Shown in pieces: positions 7,574 through 15,378 of a stretch of 64,000 nucleotides of DNA; position 1 is the stretch's first letter; the number at the start of each line of letters is the position of its first letter. Location: the NCBI RefSeq assembly GCF_003590945.1, contig NZ_QYUK01000011.1, positions 1,764,001 to 1,828,000 on the forward strand, given 5' to 3'. The notes under the pieces were generated by a model. The model saw nothing but the letters and a program-made list of their open reading frames with translations, ran no database searches and was not told where the DNA came from. This DNA is from Oleomonas cavernae (GTDB lineage: Bacteria; Pseudomonadota; Alphaproteobacteria; Zavarziniales; Zavarziniaceae). A program made the position numbers and the translations under genes.

Positions 7574-8077
7574 TCACTCACGCTCGCGATCCGGCTTCCC
7601 ACCGTCGTCACTGCCCTCGCCACCATCTCCTTTTCCCGATGAGATGGTGGCGCGAACTGCGGCCAAGAACGCTGGATCGAAAGTAAGATCGAGGTTGACC
7701 AACCCCATGTCCGCAGCCAGAAGTCGGGTAGCGATATCCAGCAGGTCACAACAGCTGTAGATAAAATGGACTTGGTCGTGGGCCAGCAAAATGGCGGAAT
7801 TGACCAGGTCTTGTGTCGCCGCGCCGCTGGTTTGGTAGGACTGCAATTTCTTAAATTTCTCGGGCAACCCGCCGTCACCTGCCCACAGTTTTCGGCGGCT
7901 TTCGTGAGGCCCATTGTCACCAAACGCGTCCAAAAGGACCGCGAGAAGCGCAATTTTCTGGTCGTAGGCCGTGACCCATGTGGCCCCCGTCCAGCTGTGC
8001 TTTCCGGCGCTGTTTAAGGTCCTGCGCCCGCCGAATTTTTCCAGCAATTCCGCGGTCATTTTCCCTAATTTGCTCAT
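7574..8077 (-). CDS. Hypothetical protein encoded downstream of the relaxase
   Basis: A 167-residue protein starting MSKLGKMTAELLEKFGG. The start at 8077 is chosen because GAGAAGGAACC lies just upstream; the longer open frame to 8572 runs through the relaxase gene in another frame and has no coding character. The sequence is mainly alpha-helical with a hydrophobic helix pair near residues 100-135 (AILLAHDQVHFIYSCC). I do not recognise a family. It follows the relaxase by 55 bases on the same strand, so a role in mobilization or in control of the relaxase is possible but unproven. Confidence 0.6.
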   Translation of the reverse strand: MSKLGKMTAELLEKFGGRRTLNSAGKHSWTGATWVTAYDQKIALLAVLLDAFGDNGPHESRRKLWAGDGGLPEKFKKLQSYQTSGAATQDLVNSAILLAHDQVHFIYSCCDLLDIATRLLAADMGLVNLDLTFDPAFLAAVRATISSGKGDGGEGSDDGGKPDRERE

Positions 8078-8132
8078 TACCTGGTTCCTTCTCTCAGTGG
8101 ATGCTTGCCGGTTGGAAAGGGCGCAACGCGCC

Positions 8133-9200
8133 TCAACGAACACGGCCACGGGGGCCATGCGTGGTTGGTTTTTTGGCCCGGAGTCCGCGCGCCGCCTGCC
8201 GCCTGGCAAGGTCGTCTCGGCGCCTTTGCTCAAGCCGGGCGTTGACCATTGCGCGTTCATCAGGCTCATGACCGCCTCGGAAAACGGTATTCGGCGGCTC
8301 GATTTTCTTTGGAATGATCGCGGCGGCGATCGTCCGTGCGATATCCTGCCCGACCCGATATTCCGCAAGGGGCTGCCCTTGTGATTCAGAGACCAGCGCG
8401 CTGGTGAGGGCGCTGAGCGACGACCCAAGTCGGATGGCACGGAGCCGAGCTGTGACTTGACGATCTCGGTCGGACTCGACCCCGCGCCGCGCCATGTGGC
8501 GTGCCTTGCCCTCGCGCAGTTGAGCCGTTTCAGCGGGCAACCCGCGGTCGCGCCGACTGCGATGATCGACACGAGTTGGTGACCCGATTTTGACCAGTGC
8601 CTGATTACAAGACTCGGCCCAACTCAGCCGCCACCGCCGCAGCTCGCCCGTTGAGCCGAGTTCACCATCGGCGCGACTCCCTTGCTTGGTCGCCCAGGCC
8701 TGACCTGCAAATTTTCTGTCGGACACCATGACATGGCAGTGCCAATTTCGATCATCGCCCTCATGACCAGGCCGGTGCCAGGCCACGTCCGCAGCGACCC
8801 CATGACGATCGACCAAATTGGTCTTTACCCACCCCCGCACAAGGTCCCTAGACGCGTCGCTGTTTTCCCCAATCTCGTGTGGCAGGCTCAGGACGAACTC
8901 GTAGCCCAAAACGGCCCCGCGCCGCTTCTCGACCTGCGCGACGGCGTTCCACAATTTTTCCCGGTCACAAGCCCAGGCCGGCGCGGTCTCCGGCAGCAGG
9001 ATTTCCGCGTCAACCACTCCTCGCTGTCGGCGCCGATAGTCTTCGATCTCACCGACCTCTAGGTCGTGAAGGCGAGATCCGGACCGGTAGGCCGCCATCG
9101 CGACCAAGGAATGACAGACCCGCGCACCCTGCTGTAATCGACCGCGCCCACCGGCTCGATGGAGCTTTTGAAGGGAAAGCCGGAAATGCCCCTCGCCCAT
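8133..9200 (-). CDS. mobA: MobA/MobL-family relaxase (MOBQ)
   Basis: A 355-residue nickase that would cut oriT and lead transfer. The region around residues 31-70 (MAAYRSG, then DYRRRQRGV and EILLP) matches the start of MobA/MobL proteins, and Tyr38 aligns with the catalytic Tyr of RSF1010 MobA. The metal-binding histidines are His142 (WHRPGH) and His154/His156 in NWHCHVM. Further on, SWAESCNQAL and RVDHRS match the conserved AWADHANRAL and RIDHRT segments of RSF1010 MobA. There is no primase or helicase domain, so this is a minimal relaxase. GAGGTCGG precedes the ATG. Upstream lies the hairpin array and, probably, oriT. Confidence 0.88.
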   Translation of the reverse strand: MGEGHFRLSLQKLHRAGGRGRLQQGARVCHSLVAMAAYRSGSRLHDLEVGEIEDYRRRQRGVVDAEILLPETAPAWACDREKLWNAVAQVEKRRGAVLGYEFVLSLPHEIGENSDASRDLVRGWVKTNLVDRHGVAADVAWHRPGHEGDDRNWHCHVMVSDRKFAGQAWATKQGSRADGELGSTGELRRWRLSWAESCNQALVKIGSPTRVDHRSRRDRGLPAETAQLREGKARHMARRGVESDRDRQVTARLRAIRLGSSLSALTSALVSESQGQPLAEYRVGQDIARTIAAAIIPKKIEPPNTVFRGGHEPDERAMVNARLEQRRRDDLARRQAARGLRAKKPTTHGPRGRVR

Positions 9201-9232
9201 CCGCCGACCTCATTGACCGGGGTGGGTTGCGG

Positions 9233-9430
9233 AGGGGCGAAGCCCCTGCCGCGCGGGGTGAGGGGAAGCCCCCTCCGAGGCGGGGTGGGTGCAGGAGGGG
9301 TGGAACCCCTGCCGCCGGGGTTTGGGGCTGGCCCCAATGCGACGCTCCGCGTCGCTGGGTCCAGGGGCGTAGACCCCTGGCGTGGAGATTTGGGCGCAAG
9401 CCAAAATCCCGGGGGAAGCTCGCTTCCCCC
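9233..9430. repeat. Array of eight consecutive stem-loops upstream of the relaxase
   Basis: Eight short hairpins follow one another over 198 bases, each with different arm sequences: 9233-9247 (AGGGGC/GCCCCT), 9260-9275 (GAGGGG/CCCCTC), 9296-9310 (AGGGGT/ACCCCT), 9322-9337 (TTGGGG/CCCCAA), 9339-9355 (GCGACGC/GCGTCGC), 9361-9380 (CCAGGGG/CCCCTGG), 9387-9408 (9-bp arms with one mismatch and a GCAA loop), 9411-9430 (8-9 bp arms, GGGGGAAG/CTTCCCCC). Structure is repeated but sequence is not, which indicates selection on folding as RNA or single-stranded DNA. On the minus strand it forms the leader of the relaxase mRNA, ending about 30 bases before the start codon. It may be part of oriT, a single-strand initiation site, or a structured RNA. 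Confidence 0.8.
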
Positions 9431-9544
9431 ATAACCGCGCCGTTCCGGGTTTTTCCATCTTGCGAGCTCGTGATGAAGATAACTACGTCGTGTGGATCAG
9501 CCGCCATAAATGCCGGGGAAGTCAACAGCCGAGGCGGGCAAATA

Positions 9545-9619
9545 GTGATTCACGATTCTGGGGGATAATCGCTCGATCGATGTGGCTATCGATGCACGGA
9601 AAGGTGATTCACCTTTCCG
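9545..9619. promoter_or_regulatory. Candidate oriT/operator region: GTGATTCAC sites and an 11-bp inverted repeat
   Basis: GTGATTCAC occurs at 9545-9553 and again at 9605-9613. The second copy is the centre of a near-perfect palindrome, CGGAAAGGTGA at 9597-9607 and TCACCTTTCCG at 9609-9619 with one central base. The first is embedded in a 16-base match to 4803-4818 on the opposite strand. The position between the divergent relaxase and mobilization genes is where oriT and the mob operator are expected. The stretch 9431-9693 contains no gene. Confidence 0.5.
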
Positions 9620-9693
9620 AAAAGCGACAGACACTTGCCATTTCCGGCGGCTTCCCAAAATCTCGAAAAGGAACGCGAAATTGAGGTGACCCG

Positions 9694-9980
9694 ATGAAAA
9701 CGCCGGACCAGAAAATAGCCGAACTACGACGGGAGATCGATCGGCTGACCGAAAAATCGAGAGCAGAGGCTGCCCGCGGGAAAATCGTCGCCGGGGCGCC
9801 CTGATCGCTGCCGCTCGGGCGGATCATGGGGCGGCCCGCTTCGCGCTCAGTCTACTCACCAGCACCCGATTTGTGTCGCGCCCGGAGGATCGAAAGTCGG
9901 TCGCGCCGATCGTCGCTGAGCTGGAAAGCCTCGCATCCCACCCAGTCGCCCAGCCAATGGAGGCGTCCTCCGATGAATAG
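9694..9980 (+). pseudogene. TraD/MobC-like small mobilization protein, interrupted by a -1 frameshift
   Basis: ATG at 9694, after TTGAGGTGA, opens a charged coiled-coil N-terminus (KTPDQKIAELRREIDRLTEK) that stops at 9804 after 36 residues. In the frame one base back, coding continues from about 9795 as GALIAAARADHGAARFA and later RPEDRKSVAPIVAELE, ending at TAG 9978-9980. Together they make a ~95-residue protein of the small conjugal-transfer TraD/mobilization type, in which an IVxGAL-like segment follows a basic helix. The break is in GGGG at 9793-9796 and looks like one missing G. It lies divergent from the relaxase, its probable partner. The next gene starts inside its end. Confidence 0.6.
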
Positions 9981-11699
9981 GCATCAAATGCTGGTGTCAG
10001 CCGCCGCCTTGCTGGCTGTCACACCACATCCTTTGCAGGCAGCAGGTTCCGGTGGCAGTACGCCCCTGGTCACGATTGCGCCCGCCTCGCCCGCCGACAT
10101 CATGTTCAGCCTGCCGGGATTTGACCCGGAGAGCGATACTGCCACGGGGCGGGATGACCCGACGAAGGCCCCGCCGGAAAAAGGCCGGGTCAAGGCCGGA
10201 GAATCACTTTTTGTCTTTGCTCATGACGTCTGCCGTCGGATCGACGTGCAGCACGACTCCCCGGCGCCGCGCTCTTCGCACCGTTTAAAACAGCGAGCGA
10301 GTGGCGGGCGTTCACAGGCGTGCCGGCGGGACATGAAAAAGACCCGACTGCCGGTTATTCCTCGCCGGGCAATTCCCCCGCCGCAAAGGCGACGCTGACG
10401 GCCTGTTGTCCACCGCAAAGGGCATCAATTTGTGGTGTTGACGTGATGCTCGGATACAAAAACGAGCGAGGAACACTCAGCGTGACCGGGCTGGGGTCGT
10501 CGAGAGCGGAGTTTCAGTGTACGAATGGTGAATGGTCGCTGAAATCCGTCGTCGGATCCTGTGGTCCGGCTACGGATTTCAGTTGTCCGGCGACGCAACG
10601 GACCTGGGAAGTCGATGGCAAGCGCTGCTCGGCGCCCCTCTCGTCGACCACCGAACCTAACAGCCGGTCACGCGTTTTTGATCTCGTCCAGCCGACCACT
10701 GGCAATGCCGTTTACAGTTGCCTGCCCTCGGGGAGTTGGTCGAGCGAGCCGGAGCCAGGAGCAACATGCGTCGATGACTCGTGTCCCGCCGGCTCTGCGC
10801 AGGATCCAACAACCGGCGCTTGCGTGCCGCTGAAAACCCGGACGAACACGGTTACACGCCAAGTTTTTAGCTGCGAATATGCTATTCGCGGATGCGGCAA
10901 GGATACTGATCACCGTGGTGTGACCCGCCACTCGGAACAGACTGTGACTGAAACGCAGGATGTTGTTACCGGCCGCTGGGTCGAAACCGGGCGGTCGCCG
11001 TGGACAGTGGTGCGGACCACGTATTCCTGCCCTTGCGACGTCGCCTATATCGCGCCGAGCGCCGGCGGCGGGCATGGCGGCGAGGCCAAAGGAAGCCGGG
11101 ATACAACAGGCGACGGGACAACCGATAGCCCAGGTGAGGGTAATATGAGCGACTCGTCGCCGAACGGCGTTGGCTCCGCCGCCGGAGTCGGTCACGGGGT
11201 CGGTGGTGGTGGCAGCGGCACCGGCGGCGCCGGGGATCCGAACGGCGGCGCCGTGAGCTGCTTTTCAGGCGAGACCGAGATTACTTTGGCCGATGGCTCA
11301 ACAAAACCGATTTCCGCCATTCGCACTGGCGATCGGGTGAAAAGTCAAAAAGGAACGAGCCAGGTTATTGCTATCGAAAGGCCGACTTTGGGCGGGCGCC
11401 TGCTTTACGGCCTGAATGGCGGACCCGGATTTTTCACAGCCGAACACCCATTCATGGATGCCGGCGGTTGGGTCTCCGTTGACCCCGGCGCAACCGCTGA
11501 AGAAAATCCGGCGGTATTTGTCACAAAAATGAAGGTCGGCGACTGGCTGGTGACGATCGGTCAAATGGAAGAATGGGTAGTAGTCAAATCTATCGACCCA
11601 CACGATATCGATGAGCCGAACAGAACAGTTTACAATTTGATCTTGGACGGCGATCACACGTACTACGCTGATGGGTATCTAGTACATAACAAATACTGA
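9973..11699 (+). CDS. Exported Cys-rich protein with C-terminal Hint (intein-like) domain, frame-interrupted near 10259
   Basis: The start at 9973 gives a signal peptide (MNRHQMLVSAAALLAVTP, cleavage after QAA). This frame loses coding character after about 10255, and coding continues one frame back from about 10260 (ALFAPFKTASEWRAFTG), consistent with a missing C in the run at 10259. The uninterrupted downstream part, readable from 10320 to 11699, contains Cys-rich segments, a Gly/Ser-rich linker, and a 146-residue Hint domain: it begins at Cys in SCFSGETEI, has the block B motif TAEHPF, and ends in YLVHNKY. Hint domains self-cleave at their N-terminal Cys and, with a terminal HN, can splice or release the preceding segment. 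Here only two residues follow HN, so self-release or anchoring is more likely than splicing. Confidence 0.7.
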
Positions 11700-11715
11700 G
11701 TATTTAGGCTTGAAT

Positions 11716-11731
11716 TGTGATGATAATCACA
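11716..11731 (+). terminator. Inverted repeat after the Hint gene
   Basis: TGTGAT and ATCACA flank the four bases GATA 17 bases after the Hint stop codon. The arms are short and there is no clear T-run, so this may be a weak terminator or an operator for the next gene rather than an intrinsic terminator. Confidence 0.3.
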
Positions 11732-11782
11732 TTCTTAGGCCTAGATAGCGTTAGTATATCTTCATCTACGGAGGATTTGGCG

Positions 11783-12568
11783 ATGAAAGCAGAAGCCGCA
11801 TTACTAATTACAGCTATTCTTGGTTCCCAGGCGGCATGCGCCGACGTTCCACTCGTGCCCGGGTCGCCGCTGCGCATCGATAGGATTGGAGTTCGTCTGT
11901 CCGACCAAGGGCTCGAAAACCTAGGGTTCGCGAAAATGACGCGCTCTCAGATCACGGCGGCTTGGATCGGCAATACTGTCGCCTGGGGGCTCTCGGGCAA
12001 GGTCGACGCGGTCATTTTTTATGATCCTGTTGGCGTCGCGTGGACCTCGGCCGCCGACGGTTCGAAGACCGTCGCCGGCTGGTGGTTTGAGGGTGACGAT
12101 TTTTGCGAAGGTAGCGCCGCCAAGTCCATGTGCTCGACGATTTGGTCGGCCCCGGCCGGCGCGGGCGCCGCCCGCATGATCCGCGCCATCGACCTTAGCG
12201 AGGGCCAGGTCAGATCATACTCGACCCAAGTTATTCCGGGCGACCTGGGTCGCCGGGAATGGGGTGGACGATTTGCGACCGTGCCCGTTGAGATTACAAT
12301 CAACGGCAGCGCCGCGCAGTCAAAAGCGCAGGTTTTCTGGGACTCGAAAAATGGAGAGGTTTTGGGTCCCGGCTTTGCCTACGTTTTGGATTGGCCGGCG
12401 AGTGGGGTCAGGTGCGGCGGTCGGCTGACGCGGGCCATCGGCGAGACGCCTAGGCTTTCATGCCCCGGCGGGTTCACCGGCCTGGGTGACGCCGGCGCGC
12501 CGTTCACCCTCGTGGATCCTTCCAGCTCAACGACGGTGGTGGTTCGATTCCTCAGCGATCGCTGGTGA
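11783..12568 (+). CDS. Exported hypothetical protein
   Basis: A 261-residue protein starting MKAEAALLITAILGSQAACA, a clear signal peptide with predicted cleavage near residue 20. GGAGGA six bases before the ATG at 11783 fixes the start; the open frame to 11717 adds an unlikely hydrophilic leader. The mature part is rich in Trp, Gly and Ser with four Cys (two close pairs, near FCEGSAAKSMCS and VRCGGR to LSCPGG), suggesting disulphides in the periplasm or outside. I do not recognise a family. It follows the Hint gene and precedes two further island genes on the same strand, forming an exported-protein cluster. Confidence 0.65.
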   Translation: MKAEAALLITAILGSQAACADVPLVPGSPLRIDRIGVRLSDQGLENLGFAKMTRSQITAAWIGNTVAWGLSGKVDAVIFYDPVGVAWTSAADGSKTVAGWWFEGDDFCEGSAAKSMCSTIWSAPAGAGAARMIRAIDLSEGQVRSYSTQVIPGDLGRREWGGRFATVPVEITINGSAAQSKAQVFWDSKNGEVLGPGFAYVLDWPASGVRCGGRLTRAIGETPRLSCPGGFTGLGDAGAPFTLVDPSSSTTVVVRFLSDRW

Positions 12569-12574
12569 CCGGCC

Positions 12575-12841
12575 GTGTCCGCGCTCTGGGTCACCTATCG
12601 CCGGGCTGGCGATGATTGGCTGATCGCCAGCCCCTCCGCTGCCCTTCCCGCCTGGCTCCCCTGGAAACTCAGCCCTACGCCACCTGGCTGGGAGGCTGCC
12701 ATCGACGAACTGAAACAGAGGATTCGAGCGCGCACGGCCTCGTTTTCGATCGGCCGCGGGCAAGGCCGCGAAGATTTGTTGTTGCAGATCCCTGTCAGCG
12801 CTCGCCCGCCGTTCAATGCGATGGCGAAAACAGGCGATTGA
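12575..12841 (+). CDS. Small hypothetical protein
   Basis: An 88-residue ORF beginning with GTG six bases after the previous stop codon. It lacks a signal peptide and is moderately rich in Trp and Pro at its start (WLIASPSAALPAWLPWKLSP). Its tight spacing with the exported protein upstream suggests an operon, but there is no strong ribosome binding site and no family I recognise, so it could be a chance ORF. Confidence 0.4.
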   Translation: MSALWVTYRRAGDDWLIASPSAALPAWLPWKLSPTPPGWEAAIDELKQRIRARTASFSIGRGQGREDLLLQIPVSARPPFNAMAKTGD

Positions 12842-12892
12842 CACGCCAGTTTTGGTTGTTGAGAGTTAACAGAACACTCATAGGAGGCTCTG

Positions 12893-13537
12893 TTGAGGAA
12901 TTTATTCTTTTTGCTTGCAATGCTTGTTCCCGCTGCCAGTCCGGCGATGGCCGAGCCGATCCAAAACACAGATTGGGTCTCAAAGCTCGTGATGCTCGGC
13001 CCAGCTGCGCGCGAGGAAGTAAAGGCTAGTTACACAAAATACCTGGGCGCATCGAGCCGACATGACTATCATTTAGCAATATCCGAAGATGGAATGCGCT
13101 GGGACGCTCAATCGCACGATGAAGATTGGGGCTGGACAACGGATGACGCAAGAAAGAATGTCCTTCAACGCTGCCAATTTAAATCGAAGAAGACCTGCTT
13201 TATTGCAGCGATCGATGGGAATCTGAATTTTACGGTTGGATCTCCATACCCTTTGGAGCCCCAGACGTTTAAATTTGGGGGCGACCTGGATCCGGATCAA
13301 ATACCATTTATCAGCGAACGCGCGCGCCAGAAAATTAAGTCCGGATATCCCGACAGCCAAATATATAAGGCTCTTGCAATAAGTCCTTACGGCGCTTGGG
13401 GCTATTCTTTTGGCTTTGGCAATAGCAATCAGGCGAAGACGAAAGCGATTGAGAATTGTGAGGACTCTTCGTGCTTCGTCTATGCGAGTACAGATCAGGT
13501 GCTATTCGACGCCGACACCGTCTTACCCGGCCGATAA
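12893..13537 (+). CDS. Exported protein with two DUF4189-like repeats
   Basis: A 214-residue protein starting with TTG at 12893, justified by TAGGAGG eight bases upstream. It has a signal peptide (MRNLFFLLAMLVPAASPAMA). Two similar units follow: one near residues 58-110 (YHLAISEDGMRW to KKTCFIAAIDG) and one near 160-205 (YKALAISPYGAWGYS to SSCFVYASTD). The pattern of an AxS-G start, aromatic residues, an alanine-rich helix and paired Cys near its end resembles DUF4189 domains, which occur in exported proteins of unknown function. It belongs to the island's cluster of secreted proteins. Confidence 0.65.
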   Translation: MRNLFFLLAMLVPAASPAMAEPIQNTDWVSKLVMLGPAAREEVKASYTKYLGASSRHDYHLAISEDGMRWDAQSHDEDWGWTTDDARKNVLQRCQFKSKKTCFIAAIDGNLNFTVGSPYPLEPQTFKFGGDLDPDQIPFISERARQKIKSGYPDSQIYKALAISPYGAWGYSFGFGNSNQAKTKAIENCEDSSCFVYASTDQVLFDADTVLPGR

Positions 13538-13595
13538 TTCTTGAGTGGTGCCGGCGATTTCTCCCCGGCACCGCCATGAGACTTGTAGCCATTAC

Positions 13596-13934
13596 CTAAT
13601 GCATCCAGTCGCCGATTCGGTCCCACTGGAGATTTAGGCAGTTAGCCGTCCATCGGTAGTAGCGCTGAATCTTTCTGCCGAGGTCGTGCATCGCGTCCAT
13701 GCCGCCGACCGCGTCTGCGGCTTGTCCGGCAGCCCGCAGCTCGGCTCGCGCCTCAGCGCGGGTGAGCTTGATGATATCTGGCGGCAGCGGCGGACCCGGC
13801 GGCCGGAACCCGCCGATCATGGATTCATCGTCGAGCTTTGCACACAAGTGGGCGAGACGCCGAATACCTTCGTCGGTCGCAGCCGGTATCTTCCTCGAAT
13901 AGGATCTGGAATAGGACCTGATCCGCACTAGCAT
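13596..13934 (-). CDS. Hypothetical protein
   Basis: A 112-residue ORF with a good ribosome binding site (TTAGGAGA seven bases before ATG). It begins with a basic Ser/Arg/Tyr stretch, has a Pro-rich centre (RPPGPPLPP) and an Ala-rich helix (LTRAEARAELRAAGQAADA). No family is recognised. An inverted repeat at 13958-13978 lies just upstream and may be its operator. It points away from the RepC-like gene's start, being downstream of that gene on the same strand. Confidence 0.5.
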   Translation of the reverse strand: MLVRIRSYSRSYSRKIPAATDEGIRRLAHLCAKLDDESMIGGFRPPGPPLPPDIIKLTRAEARAELRAAGQAADAVGGMDAMHDLGRKIQRYYRWTANCLNLQWDRIGDWMH

Positions 13935-13957
13935 AGTAATCTCCTAAGTTACGTATG

Positions 13958-13978
13958 GGTTGTAGTCCAACTACAACC
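13958..13978. promoter_or_regulatory. 9-bp perfect inverted repeat
   Basis: GGTTGTAGT at 13958-13966 and ACTACAACC at 13970-13978 are separated by three bases. The site is 24 bases upstream of the hypothetical gene at 13934 and downstream of the RepC-like gene. It could act as an operator or as a terminator hairpin; no T-run follows on the minus strand. The GC-rich stretch 13979-14160 shows no gene. Confidence 0.45.
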
Positions 13979-14160
13979 CTGCCCTCGGCGAGAGCAGGGG
14001 GTAGCAAGGTCAAAGCCGGCCCGGACCCACGCGCAGGCCGAAGGCCGAGCATGGGGAGGACCGCCCGAAGGGCTTGGCCTTGACCGCGCGAGGGCCCGGC
14101 GGGCCCTTAGCGCCGGCGGCGCGTCTGCGCGGCCTTGGGGCCCTAGGATACCCCACACGG

Positions 14161-15114
14161 TTACAAATGCCCCGCCAGTGAAGCTAGAAGCGCCCGCCCA
14201 CCCCCTGCCGATCGAAAGAAGGCCGGCCCCTGGACGTTGGAGACCATCGGCGGCGGCGAGACCGTGGAACTTGGTCGGGTCGGCAGCGCCCCCCTCGCCC
14301 TTCCGATCTCCGCATGCAGGCTGGCCCAGGGCCGCGCGGTCTGGCCTTTGGCGAGCAGGCCAGCGGCGTACGCATTCGGCCGCCGCACGGCCCCTCGTCG
14401 AAGACGGGACGCGATCACAGCAATAACTGCGACGAGGCCGCGCTCGCCATGTAGGGCAGCGAGTCCGCTTATAGTCGGGGCAGATAGGCCGACCATCGCA
14501 CCAATCGCACGAGACGCCCGACAAAGACTCGACCAAGTGGCCGTGCCTTCCCCCGCCTCGGAAAATTCGGGCACTAAGGTGGCGATCACGACGGCCGACA
14601 GAGGTGCGGGCTGGCCGCGGTCGGCGTTATTGAGGCCCGGCGGTCTCGGGGTGCTCCCTGTCAAAGGATCTACAGAAGGCTCAAAGCTTGTTTCCTTAGT
14701 AGTGGTATGGCCAGCGCACTTTTGCGCTTTCTGGTCGTGCGAATTGGCCTCTTCGGAGGTGGCCTCAGGCCGTGCGAAAAGGGCGTCGATGCGCTGATAG
14801 AGAGGCCCCAGATCGACGGCGACCGCCCGGCCGGTCGATTGCCGCGTGATGAAGCCGGCGGCATCCAGGGCGGCCAGATGCCGGCCTACGGTGCCCGCCG
14901 TTACCCCGTGCCGGCGGCCGAATCGGGAGCGATAAACAACAACCCGGAGGTCGGTCTCGGGTCGAAGAAGCTCCACTAGGCCCATGAGACTTACGAGTGA
15001 GCCCTTGCCGATCAGGCCGAGGCACCTGGCCTTCTTTGCTGACCACAGCAAGCGGCTGCGCTTGCGCTTGAAGTCCGATTCGTCGCGTCCAAATAAGGTG
15101 GTCGGATATGTCAA
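14161..15114 (-). CDS. RepC-like replication initiation protein (winged helix)
   Basis: A 317-residue protein with a winged-helix/MarR-like region near residues 55-100 (RFGRRHGVTAGTVGRHLAALDAAGFI, then a short wing and LGPLYQRI). After a variable linker, residues 185-260 contain a helical segment around GLAALHGERGLVAVIAVIASRL and RRPNAYAAGLL, resembling the C-terminal domain of alphaproteobacterial plasmid initiators RepC, where VVAAIL and SPGGYLR occupy these positions. It would let the excised island replicate together with the ParA system. It is the last gene before attR, transcribed toward the integrase side. Assignment is from pattern and context; a transcription regulator is an alternative. 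Confidence 0.55.
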   Translation of the reverse strand: MTYPTTLFGRDESDFKRKRSRLLWSAKKARCLGLIGKGSLVSLMGLVELLRPETDLRVVVYRSRFGRRHGVTAGTVGRHLAALDAAGFITRQSTGRAVAVDLGPLYQRIDALFARPEATSEEANSHDQKAQKCAGHTTTKETSFEPSVDPLTGSTPRPPGLNNADRGQPAPLSAVVIATLVPEFSEAGEGTATWSSLCRASRAIGAMVGLSAPTISGLAALHGERGLVAVIAVIASRLRRGAVRRPNAYAAGLLAKGQTARPWASLHAEIGRARGALPTRPSSTVSPPPMVSNVQGPAFFRSAGGGRALLASLAGHL

Positions 15115-15149
15115 GTCAGTTACTCGCCCAGGCGGGCGGGACGCGAAAG

Positions 15150-15190
15150 GTGAATCACGTTTTGACAGGACGGCGGGCGCACGAGATAAT
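15150..15190 (+). promoter_or_regulatory. Near-consensus promoter beside an island palindrome, divergent to the RepC-like gene
   Basis: TTGACA at 15162-15167 and GATAAT at 15185-15190 are separated by exactly 17 bases. The palindrome GTGAATCAC at 15150-15158 sits immediately upstream of the -35 element. The promoter points toward attR, away from the RepC-like gene 47 bases to the left. No convincing gene follows before attR, so it may drive an untranslated or antisense RNA, or read out into the chromosome. Confidence 0.5.
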
Positions 15191-15378
15191 GCGCTGGTCC
15201 GGCCGGGTCGTACTCACTCGCGTACCGCTCGGCTGCCGCTGGCGCTGCTAACGCCACCGGCCGAATCGGGCCCTGGGGTGCTCTCCCCGGGGCCCATCCT
15301 CGGCACATCTAGTTGGCCAAAGCCTCCCAAAAATGCCGCTTCTGCCTGCAAAAAAACCCTTATAAATCAACCGGTTGA

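Noticed and set aside
8078-8572. N-terminal extension of the hypothetical protein at 7574-8077
   Set aside because: The extension lies within the relaxase gene in another frame; the internal start at 8077 has a proper ribosome binding site.
9973-11699. An intein interrupting a larger host protein
   Set aside because: The Hint domain ends the protein; no C-extein of useful length follows, and no homing endonuclease is present.
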